Positions 55,168-62,881 of a stretch of 64,000 nt of DNA are shown here, piece by piece (position 1 is the stretch's first letter; each line of letters begins with the position of its first letter). This DNA is from Ww85 sp963745765. Its GTDB lineage: Bacteria; Desulfobacterota; Desulfobulbia; Desulfobulbales; Desulfocapsaceae. A model generated the notes under the pieces. That model was given only the letters and a program-made list of their open reading frames with translations, was not told where the DNA came from and made no database searches. The position numbers were made by a program, and so were the translations under genes. The stretch lies in assembly GCA_963745765.1 (NCBI GenBank), contig CAVUYQ010000032.1:1-64000 (forward strand), in the 5' to 3' direction.

Positions 55168-55542
55168 TTATGAAATAGACTTGACGCCGCGCTCGCCAGT
55201 CCTTACCCGGACAGCATCCCCAACCGGAAGCACGAATATTTTGCCGTCGCCCGGTTTGCCTGTCTGGTTGGCCTCAATGATCGAGGCGACCACGGAATCC
55301 ACCAGGTCATCTTCGATAACAACCGTCACCATCCTTTTGGGGTACAACTTTCCTTTTTCACCAAGCAGCGCAGCAGCCTCCTCGTAGCCTTCCTCTATTC
55401 CTTCCATGAGCTTTCGATTTACGAAGCCCACACCTCTGCCCTGCGCCTCATGCGCGAAGAAGGCGTCAATTCCAGCCTCAGTCAGAGCATTTTTGGTTTG
55501 GTTCATCATATTCATGCGAACAACGGCAATGACTTCCTTCAT
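55168..55542 (-). CDS. nifI2: Nitrogenase PII-like regulator NifI2
   Basis: A 124-residue PII-family protein. The T-loop region (GRGVGFVNRKLMEGIEEGYEEAAALLGEKGKLYPKR) is longer than in GlnB and lacks the uridylylated Tyr pattern. The C-loop is KPGDGKIFVLPVGDAVRVRTGERG. With NifI1 it blocks NifDK under ammonium and is released by 2-oxoglutarate and ATP. It overlaps nifI1 by an ATGA. Confidence 0.93.
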   Translation of the reverse strand: MKEVIAVVRMNMMNQTKNALTEAGIDAFFAHEAQGRGVGFVNRKLMEGIEEGYEEAAALLGEKGKLYPKRMVTVVIEDDLVDSVVASIIEANQTGKPGDGKIFVLPVGDAVRVRTGERGVKSIS

Positions 55543-55892
55543 GCTGGCACCCCCGTCTCTTTTGCATCTTCCTTAACGCCGGAACTGATGGTGTACACAT
55601 CCTCAACTTCTGTCACAAAAATTTTACCATCGCCAAAAGCACCCTTTGTGCCGGAACGCGAAGCATTCATGATAGTAGAGATGACGAAGTCCTTGTCTTC
55701 CTGCTGAACGACGCTGAGGAGCATTGTTTTCGGTATTTCGTCATACGTTATTTCGCCTATCTTAATGCCCCGCTGCTTTCCACGACCGGCAACGGAATAT
55801 TTGGTTACTGCCGGAAAACCCGCGTCCATCAGTGAGGCAAGGACACTGTCTGCTTTTTCCGGTCGAATAATGGCTCTGATCATGATCATCAT
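55539..55892 (-). CDS. nifI1: Nitrogenase PII-like regulator NifI1
   Basis: A 117-residue PII-family protein: MIRAIIRPEKADSVLASLMDAGFPAVTKYSVAGRGKQRGI, short T-loop (GEITYDEIPKTML), FGDGKIFVTEVEDVYTISSG. The gene order nifH-I1-I2-D-K is the one known from methanogens and anaerobic bacteria. Unlike the usual layout, a MITE-like element separates it from nifH. Confidence 0.93.
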   Translation of the reverse strand: MMIMIRAIIRPEKADSVLASLMDAGFPAVTKYSVAGRGKQRGIKIGEITYDEIPKTMLLSVVQQEDKDFVISTIMNASRSGTKGAFGDGKIFVTEVEDVYTISSGVKEDAKETGVPA

Positions 55893-55956
55893 GGTTTATA
55901 TCTCCTATCTCTTATGGCAACGTTGAACAGCCTTATCATTCTCAAGTCTCTGGTTT

Positions 55957-56103
55957 CTAGGAGCGTGTCGGAGAAAGCCCTTTTTCCCCATCTCATCGTT
56001 ATTGTAAGAAAATAATGCTCGCAATATTGGGTATATGGCTCCGCTTGATTTTCTTCTATGCCTCGATCTGAGCAAAAAATGTATTTCTCCGACACGCTCC
56101 TAG
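55957..56103. repeat. MITE-like palindromic element, copy 2, between nifH and nifI1
   Basis: Bounded by CTAGGAGCGTGTCGGAGAAA and its exact complement, ending CTAG at 56103. Interior almost the same as copy 1 (24377-24524), including CCCCATCTCATCGTTATTG and CCTCGATCTGAGCAAAAA. The first three bases of the right CTAG flank (56100-56102) are the nifH stop codon on the minus strand. No coding capacity. Confidence 0.88.
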
Positions 56104-56927
56104 GCAGCCAACAGGCCGAATTCCAGCAGCAGATTTTCCAGTTCCTGAATCTCAAGCGGCTTCGGGATAACAAACATTTTGTTTTCGTCAATTGCCCTTG
56201 CAAGGCCACGGTATTCTTCTGCCTGAGGGCAGCTGCCATTCCACTCGATAACCGTTTTTCTGTTGATCTCCGCGCGCTGGACATCATTGTCCCGCGGAAC
56301 AAAATAGATCATGTGGGTGCCGAGCTTTTTGGCAAGTTCCTCGATCATCTCTTTTTCATTATCTACATTCCGTGAATTACAAATCAATCCGCCGAGACGT
56401 ACGGTGCCGGATTGCGCATATTTCATGATACCTTTGCAGATATTGTTTGCCGCATACATGGCCATCATCTCTCCGGAACAGACGATATAGATTTCTTCCG
56501 CCTTGCCATCCCTTATCGGCATCGCAAATCCACCGCAGACGACATCACCGAGCACGTCATAAAAGGCATAATCCAACCCTTCACTTTCGTCGTAGGCGCC
56601 CAGCGATTCAAGCATGTTGATCGAGGTGATGATCCCCCTGCCGGCACATCCAACGCCGGGCTCCGGTCCTCCCGATTCGACCGACCAGGAACCGCCGTAA
56701 CTCGCTTTTCTTATATCGTCGAGCTCAACATCCTCACCCTCCTCGCGGAGCGTATCAAGAACTGATTTCTGGGCCAGTCCACCAAGCAGCAGGCGGGTAG
56801 AATCAGCCTTCGGATCACAGCCGACAACCATGACTTTTCTGCCCATTTCCGCCAGTCCTGCAACGGTATTCTGCGTTGTTGTCGATTTGCCGATTCCGCC
56901 TTTGCCATAGATAGCAACTTTTCTCAT
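56100..56927 (-). CDS. nifH: Nitrogenase iron protein NifH
   Basis: A 275-residue ATPase and electron donor to NifDK. P-loop YGKGGIGKSTTTQN; 4Fe-4S ligands in VGCAGRGIIT and DVLGDVVCGGFAMPI; the Arg of GCAGRG, target of ADP-ribosylation in some species, is present. First gene of the operon, with a sigma-54 promoter upstream. Its TAG stop lies in the flank of the MITE-like element. Confidence 0.98.
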   Translation of the reverse strand: MRKVAIYGKGGIGKSTTTQNTVAGLAEMGRKVMVVGCDPKADSTRLLLGGLAQKSVLDTLREEGEDVELDDIRKASYGGSWSVESGGPEPGVGCAGRGIITSINMLESLGAYDESEGLDYAFYDVLGDVVCGGFAMPIRDGKAEEIYIVCSGEMMAMYAANNICKGIMKYAQSGTVRLGGLICNSRNVDNEKEMIEELAKKLGTHMIYFVPRDNDVQRAEINRKTVIEWNGSCPQAEEYRGLARAIDENKMFVIPKPLEIQELENLLLEFGLLAA

Positions 56928-57051
56928 GTCGTTCTCCTTGTCGTATGTGTTTACAAATACATTGTTCTGCGAAGAAGGATCTGTGTCTTCCGGGAACCAT
57001 TCAACACCAGACCCCTTGTATTCAATCCACGGTGTTTGCTGCTATCTCTTC

Positions 57052-57067
57052 AGCAAACGCTGTGCCA
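57052..57067 (-). promoter_or_regulatory. Sigma-54 promoter of nifH
   Basis: On the minus strand TGGCAC, AGCGT, TTGCT: a full -24/-12 match, about 125 bases before the nifH start. It needs NifA, encoded divergently. Confidence 0.88.
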
Positions 57068-57163
57068 TATGGTAAAAATATATTTATTCGTCAATATTCC
57101 AGCATATTAAGTCCCCTCAAAAGCTTTTTTGTGACGAGCGGCAAGACGTGACACTCCAGCCTA

Positions 57164-57201
57164 TTTTGTAGATAATCGACAAAAATGTAGAGGAATCAAC
57201 A
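57164..57201. promoter_or_regulatory. Candidate NifA upstream activating sites for nifH
   Basis: TGT-N10-ACA at 57186-57201, about 120 bases upstream of the -24 element. Directly beside it TTTTGT-N9-ACAAAA (57164-57184), a second inverted repeat with similar half sites. Spacing fits an enhancer-type activator. The rest of 56928-57456 shows no gene. Confidence 0.55.
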
Positions 57202-57456
57202 CAGGAAGGCAGCACCCTGAAGAAAATCGTGTTGGTGAACGTATTTGTAATTTTCTGTCTATTTCTTTGAACATTAATGTCATAAGACAAGCATAACAAA
57301 CGGTTTGTCATGTTCTTAATCAATGTCTTATCAGTATGTTACTGACATGGAAGAAATTGGAACGATTCTTGATATTATGAGAGGTGACGAAAAAGACATC
57401 GCAGCTCGGCGGCAAACGGGCAGGAGCACCTTTATTTTTGCAAAGGAGCAGGTTTC

Positions 57457-59058
57457 ATGGATCAGGCAGCACCAATCACGACACCGGCGTCACCAAAGAC
57501 ACAGGGCATTGAATTGCTCGCTCTCTTCAATATAGCCAAACTTATCGGCAACGCCGTTGATCTCGGAACAACACTCAGCAGCATACTTGAAATACTTAAC
57601 GATACCCTGAAGATGGAGCGAGCCACCCTTCTTCTCTATGACAAGTCACGCCAGAAACTTGCCATCACGGCATCATGCGGACTCTCGGAGAAAGAGGAAA
57701 TGCGCGGCGTCTACCGTCCTGACGAAGGGATTTGCGGTCAGATTTTTCAGACGCGCTCTCCTTTTGTCGTCCCCGATATCAACAGTGAGCCTCTTTTTCT
57801 TAATAGAACAGGGGCGCGCTCGAGCGTCAGGCGCAGCAAAATTGCATTTCTTGGCGTACCGGTCATGGTGCAGGATGAACCTGAGGGGGTACTTACCGTA
57901 GACCGTCTTTTCGGTGACGATGTCTCATTTGAGGAAGACATCAGGTTCCTGTCGATTCTGGCTACCCTTATCGGCCAGTTCCTGACGCTGCATCGCGAGA
58001 TACAGAAGAAACAGGCAATACTGATTCAGGAGAACGAGTCTCTCAAGGCCAAAATTCACCAGGTGCACGGTGGCCATTTTATCATTGGTCACTCCAAACC
58101 GATGCAGGACATTTACAGTATGATCAGCAAGATAGCAAACAGTCGCGCAACAGCCCTGCTGCTTGGTGAATCCGGCACCGGCAAAGAACTGGTGGCAAGA
58201 GCCATTCATGAAAGCGGCAACCGAAGCCACCATTCATTTATAAAAATTAACTGTGCCGCCTTGCCCGAAACCCTGCTCGAAAGTGAGCTTTTCGGCCATG
58301 AACGAGGCGCATTTACCGGCGCTCATGCAGCGCGTCCCGGAAGATTCGAACTTGCCGACGGAGGCACCATTTTTCTCGATGAGATCGGAGAAATGCCGCT
58401 CTCCCTCCAGGCAAAAATGCTCCGTGTTCTGCAGGAAAAGCAGTTTGAAAGAATAGGCGGCACAAAGACCTTTTCTGTTGACGTACGCATCATCGCTGCC
58501 ACCAACATTAGCCTTGAAAAGGAAGTGAGCAGGGGCAACTTCAGGGCAGATCTCTACTACCGGCTCAATGTTGTTCCGATCGTCCTTCCACCCCTGCGGG
58601 AAAGAAAAGAGGACATCCCGCTGCTCTTTAATCATTTCCTCACGAAGAGTAATGAAACAAACGGCAAGAGCATCAAGATAACCCCGGAGCTCCTCGATTT
58701 TCTGCTGGAATATCCCTGGCCCGGAAATGTGCGGGAAATGCAGAATCTGGTTGAAAGAATGGTAATTCTAGCCGAGAGCGATCATCTCTCGCTCACGGAT
58801 CTTCCGGCCTCCTTTACGATGCCCCCTTTCTCCCCGGACAAAAATACTTCGCCACGCGAGATAATTTCCAGCAATCCCCCTGCCCGCATTTCCTCAAAAT
58901 CACTGGAACAGATCGAACGCTCTGAAGTCGAGGCATCCCTTAAACGCAACGGCTGGATCCAGGTTCGGGCTGCCCGGGAACTCGGCCTGACGCAGCGCCA
59001 GATCGGCTATCGCATCAAGAAATACGGCCTGAGTCGTTACGACTCTTTTGCCCAGTAG
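57457..59058 (+). CDS. nifA: Nitrogen-fixation activator NifA
   Basis: A 533-residue sigma-54 activator. GAF domain at about residues 25-190; AAA+ domain at 205-440 with GESGTGKELVARAIHESG (Walker A), ELFGHERGAFTGA (GAFTGA loop) and GGTIFLDEIGEM (Walker B); C-terminal Fis-type helix-turn-helix EVEASLKRNGWIQVRAARELGLTQRQIGYRIKKYGL. No Cys-rich linker of the oxygen-sensing type is visible between AAA+ and HTH. Start behind AAAGGAG. Divergent from nifH. Confidence 0.94.
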   Translation: MDQAAPITTPASPKTQGIELLALFNIAKLIGNAVDLGTTLSSILEILNDTLKMERATLLLYDKSRQKLAITASCGLSEKEEMRGVYRPDEGICGQIFQTRSPFVVPDINSEPLFLNRTGARSSVRRSKIAFLGVPVMVQDEPEGVLTVDRLFGDDVSFEEDIRFLSILATLIGQFLTLHREIQKKQAILIQENESLKAKIHQVHGGHFIIGHSKPMQDIYSMISKIANSRATALLLGESGTGKELVARAIHESGNRSHHSFIKINCAALPETLLESELFGHERGAFTGAHAARPGRFELADGGTIFLDEIGEMPLSLQAKMLRVLQEKQFERIGGTKTFSVDVRIIAATNISLEKEVSRGNFRADLYYRLNVVPIVLPPLRERKEDIPLLFNHFLTKSNETNGKSIKITPELLDFLLEYPWPGNVREMQNLVERMVILAESDHLSLTDLPASFTMPPFSPDKNTSPREIISSNPPARISSKSLEQIERSEVEASLKRNGWIQVRAARELGLTQRQIGYRIKKYGLSRYDSFAQ

Positions 59059-59300
59059 TTCCACAAACGGGCCAGGAGACCGCCATGTTTCAGCTACAGA
59101 AAACGGTTCCCCGTCAACCATACGGCAAGATCAGTGCGCAGCAGGATCTCCCGGACTTCGAAATATTGTTACTTATTTGTAATATTTATATTTAATTTGT
59201 TACATTATTGTCGCTATTGTCGTAACGACTGCCATTGAAGATCAGTCGGCACAACACTTATCTAACTGTATTTATATTGTTTTTTAACGCCGATAACAGT

Positions 59301-59316
59301 TGGCACAATTTTTGTA
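59301..59316 (+). promoter_or_regulatory. Sigma-54-like promoter of amtB-glnK
   Basis: TGGCAC, AATTT, TTGTA: the -24 element is perfect, while the -12 has GT where GC is usual. It lies about 110 bases before amtB. AGCTGTAGCAAGTT is repeated directly after it (59319 and 59337). The rest of 59059-59412 shows no gene. Confidence 0.55.
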
Positions 59317-59412
59317 ATAGCTGTAGCAAGTTTAACAGCTGTAGCAAGTTGCTCAATTCTTCATTTTTAAGCTTTGCTTAAAGACGATAATTAAACCAAG
59401 GAGGAATAAAAC

Positions 59413-60761
59413 GTGAAAGAACGAATGAGAATGAAAAAAAGAACCTACTGGGGTGGCGCTGCCTTTCTTGCTGTCCTGGCCGTGGCCTTCCCGGCCCTGG
59501 CCGAAGAAGTCAGTATCGGTGACACGGTGATTAACCTCGCCTACGCCCTTGATACCTTTTATTTCCTGATGTACAGGAGCCCTGGTCATGTGGATGGCAG
59601 CCGGGTTTGCCATGCTCGAGGCTGGACTTGTCCGGAGCAAGAACACCGTAGAAATTCTGTTGAAGAACATAGCACTCTATGCGATCGCCTGTATCATGTA
59701 CATGATCGTCGGCTACAACATCATGTATGGCGACGGGTCAAATGGCTTTATCCCGGGGTTGAGCTTTTTCCTGGGAGCCGACAATACGTGTTGACGACGT
59801 GCTGAAAAGCGGCGGAGAAACCTACTACTCCAGCCTGGCGGACTTCTTCTTCCAGGTCGTTTTTGTTGCAACCGCCATGTCGATTGTTTCCGGTGCTGTT
59901 GCAGAACGTATGAAACTCTGGGCCTTCTTCTTCTTCGCCATCGTCATGACCGGTTTCATCTACCCGGTGCAGGGCTACTGGAAATGGGGCGGAGGCTTTC
60001 TTGATGCCCTTGGTTTCATGGACTTTGCCGGATCCGGCGTGGTACATCTCTGCGGCGCCTCGGCAGCTCTTGCGGGAGTCCTGCTGCTCGGTCCCCGTAA
60101 AGGCAAATATGCCGGCGGGCGCATCAACGCCATTCCCGGCGCGAACCTGCCGCTGGCAACCCTTGGTACCTTTATCCTCTGGCTTGGCTGGTTCGGCTTC
60201 AACGGCGGTTCGGAGTTGAAGATCAGCAACATCGAGGAGGCCAATGCCGTGGCCATGGTCTTCGTCAACACCAATACTGCCGCCGCCGGCGGACTGATCG
60301 CCGCCATGGTCCTTTCCCGCCTCTGGTTCGGCAAGACGGATCTTACCATGGCGCTCAACGGCGCTCTGGCCGGCCTGGTGGCAATCACCGCGGAACCGCT
60401 GGCTCCGAGCCCGCTGCTGGCAACCTTTGTTGGCGTGATTGGCGGGTTGATCGTTGTTTGCGCCATTATCTTCATAGACAAGGCGAAAGTAGATGATCCG
60501 GTCGGTGCCCTCTCAGTCCATGGTGTTGTCGGTCTCTGGGGACTCATCGCGGTTGCATTCACCAACCCTGAAGGGTCACTGATAGCCCAGTTGACCGGTG
60601 CGCTTACCATCTTCGCCTGGGTTTTCTGCACCAGTTTCGTAACCTGGTTCATCATCAAGGCAGTCATGGGTATCCGTGTAAGCGAGGAAGAGGAACTTGC
60701 CGGCTGTGATATCTCGGATTGCGGTCTCGAGGCCTACCCTGAATTCACCAAAGACAGATAA
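59413..60761 (+). pseudogene. amtB: Ammonium transporter AmtB, two frameshifts
   Basis: Signal peptide and first helix (MKKRTYWGGAAFLAVLAVAFPALA...LDTFYFLM) are in one frame. An extra T near 59572 precedes TGALVMWMAAGFAMLEAGLVRSKN, and another near 59789 precedes VDDVLKSGGETYYSS. The remaining frame to 60761 is intact, with KWGGGFLDALGFMDFAGSGVVHL, GTFILWLGWFGFNGGS, VNTNTAAAGG and SVHGVVGLWG, including both pore histidines (VVHL and SVHG). Joined length is normal for AmtB. Two single-T insertions suggest a sequence error. Confidence 0.82.
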
Positions 60762-60773
60762 GAGGAGCAACTC

Positions 60774-61112
60774 ATGAAAAAAGTAGAAGCAATAATCAAG
60801 CCATTCAAGCTCGAAGAGGTGAAGGAAGCCTTAACAGAGCTCGGCATCACCGGCATGACCCTTTCAGAAGTCAAAGGTTATGGTCGCCAGAAAGGACATA
60901 CCGAGGTTTACCGGGGTGCCGAATATAAAGTGGAATTCAACCCGAAAATAAAAATTGAGCTCGTCCTGAACACAGATCTTGTCGACAAAGTTGTGGAAGC
61001 CATCCGCAATGCGGCAAATACCGGCAAGATCGGTGATGGTAAAATCTTTATCCTGCCTGTTGAAAACGTCATGCGCATCAGAACAGGGGAACAGGGCAAA
61101 GAAGCCATCTAA
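60774..61112 (+). CDS. glnK: Nitrogen regulatory protein PII (GlnK)
   Basis: A 112-residue PII protein. T-loop GYGRQKGHTEVYRGAEYKVEF with Tyr51 for uridylylation; signature KIGDGKIFILPVENVMRIRTGEQG. Directly after amtB (12 bases), the usual pair in which GlnK closes the ammonium channel. A terminator follows. Confidence 0.96.
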   Translation: MKKVEAIIKPFKLEEVKEALTELGITGMTLSEVKGYGRQKGHTEVYRGAEYKVEFNPKIKIELVLNTDLVDKVVEAIRNAANTGKIGDGKIFILPVENVMRIRTGEQGKEAI

Positions 61113-61144
61113 AGAGGCAGTACCTGTACCAACCTCCTCCACTA

Positions 61145-61186
61145 AGCCCTCCCGCCGCCACGGCAGCGGGAGGGCTGCTTTCTTTA
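61145..61186 (+). terminator. Rho-independent terminator after glnK
   Basis: AGCCCTCCCGC pairs with GCGGGAGGGCT over a short loop and is followed by GCTTTCTTT. Confidence 0.85.
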
Positions 61187-61375
61187 ACAGTCCGTTTTGG
61201 ACAAGCCGGATACAGGCACCTTCAGAATTGGCCGTTTTTTGGCTGTTGCCGGATTTCATCCGGTACTCTGTTTTTTTTCAGCCACTGTTGCCCTGACCGT
61301 TTCAGTGAATATCTTGCTTTAGACAATCAGCCAATAGCTTCATAACGAGCCTCCGACACGATCCGGGATAAAGAC

Positions 61376-62881
61376 ATGACAGCATCATACCAGACACTTG
61401 AACGATATTTTCAGCGTCTTGCTCAAATCGAACACGCCCTCACCTTTCTGCAATGGGATCAGCTCGTCATGATGCCTCCCGGCGGCAATGAATCACGTTC
61501 CACGGCAATTGCCGAGTTAAGTACGATGCATCACGAAATGCTGGTCAAGAAGGAAGTGAGCGACATGCTCGATCAGGCAGCGGATGAACCCCTTTCCCCC
61601 GGGCAGCGGACAAGTCTTATCGAGATGAAACGTGTTTGGAAACGGGCTGCCTGCCTGCCTTCCGATCTTGTTAAAGCAAAATCCCTGGCCGGGTTAAAAT
61701 GTGAACATGCCTGGCGGATTCAGAAAAAAGAAAATGACTGGTCCGGCTTTCTTGCCAATTTCAGGGAGGTGGTGAATCTATCCAGAAAGGAGACAGAAGC
61801 ACGCCTGAGTGCAGATCCCGACCGTTTTGCCACCCCTTATGACTCGCTGCTTGATCTTTATTGCAGCGGTGACTCAAGCCGGCTCATCGATGATATTTTC
61901 TCCAGGCTGAAAGAAGAACTTCCGCCGCTGCTTGAGCAGGTTGTTGAAAAACAGAAAGGGTTGCACCCGGAAACGGCCGGATACTACCCGGTCGAGCAGC
62001 AGAACCAGCTGAGCAGGAGACTGATGACAGTACTTGGCTTTGATCTGCAGAAGGGACGTTTGGACGAAAGTTCTCACCCGTTTAGTACCGGTTCCAGGGG
62101 CGACCATCGGATCACGACCCGTTTTCGTACTGAAGACTTTATTGACGCCCTGAAGGCCACTGCCCATGAAACCGGTCACGCGAGCTATGAAGACGGCTTG
62201 CCATCCCGATGGCATGACCTGCCCGTCGGCCAGTCGCGCAATCTAAGTATCCATGAAAGCCAGAGTCTACTGTTTGAAAAGCAGATTTTCCTTTCCAAGC
62301 CGTTTATTTCATTTTTCACCGCAACCATCCATGAGTACCTGCCGGAATCCGCTTCTTTCAACAGCAGCCGGATCTGGGAGGCCTGCAGCAAAGTCAAGCC
62401 AAGTTATATACGGGTTGAGGCGGATGAGGTGTCCTATCCACTGCATGTAATACTGCGCTTTGAAATAGAAAAGGATCTGATGAACAATGACCTGGAGCCT
62501 GAGGATATTCCCGATGCCTGGGATGAAAAGATGCGGCGCTACCTTGGCCTATCCACCGTCGGCAACTATCGGCAAGGCTGCCTGCAGGATATCCACTGGA
62601 CCGATGGATCGTTCGGCTATTTCCCCGCCTATACCCTCGGTTCCTTGAACGGCGTTCAGCTCTTCGATGCCATCTGCAAAGAATATCCCGACTGGCAGGA
62701 GCGTTTCCTGCGGGGGGATATTGCTTTTGTCCGCGAATGGCTCAGCACGCAGATCTGGAGTAAAGGCAGCACGATGGAATCCCAGCAGCTCATCAGCTCC
62801 GCCACCGGCGAAGGAACGAACCCTGACCATTTCCTGGCCTATATCAAGGCCCGATACCTTGATGAGCCGTTAACCGATTGA
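61376..62881 (+). CDS. M32 family metallocarboxypeptidase (Taq-type)
   Basis: A 501-residue cytoplasmic zinc carboxypeptidase. The zinc motif is AHETGHASYEDGLP (HExxH, about residues 263-267), followed by the conserved IHESQSLLFEKQI (second Glu ligand). Other M32 stretches: HPFSTGSRGDHRITTRF, IRVEADEVSYPLHVILRFEIE and WTDGSFGYFPAYTLGSL. Full length. Its end overlaps the opposite-strand kinase gene by 12 bases. Broad-specificity removal of C-terminal residues is the family role. Confidence 0.93.
   Translation: MTASYQTLERYFQRLAQIEHALTFLQWDQLVMMPPGGNESRSTAIAELSTMHHEMLVKKEVSDMLDQAADEPLSPGQRTSLIEMKRVWKRAACLPSDLVKAKSLAGLKCEHAWRIQKKENDWSGFLANFREVVNLSRKETEARLSADPDRFATPYDSLLDLYCSGDSSRLIDDIFSRLKEELPPLLEQVVEKQKGLHPETAGYYPVEQQNQLSRRLMTVLGFDLQKGRLDESSHPFSTGSRGDHRITTRFRTEDFIDALKATAHETGHASYEDGLPSRWHDLPVGQSRNLSIHESQSLLFEKQIFLSKPFISFFTATIHEYLPESASFNSSRIWEACSKVKPSYIRVEADEVSYPLHVILRFEIEKDLMNNDLEPEDIPDAWDEKMRRYLGLSTVGNYRQGCLQDIHWTDGSFGYFPAYTLGSLNGVQLFDAICKEYPDWQERFLRGDIAFVREWLSTQIWSKGSTMESQQLISSATGEGTNPDHFLAYIKARYLDEPLTD

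Noticed and set aside
55168..55892. The two PII genes as ordinary glnB/glnK
   Set aside because: They sit between nifH and nifD, have altered T-loops without the uridylylation pattern, and a normal GlnK is present at 60774.
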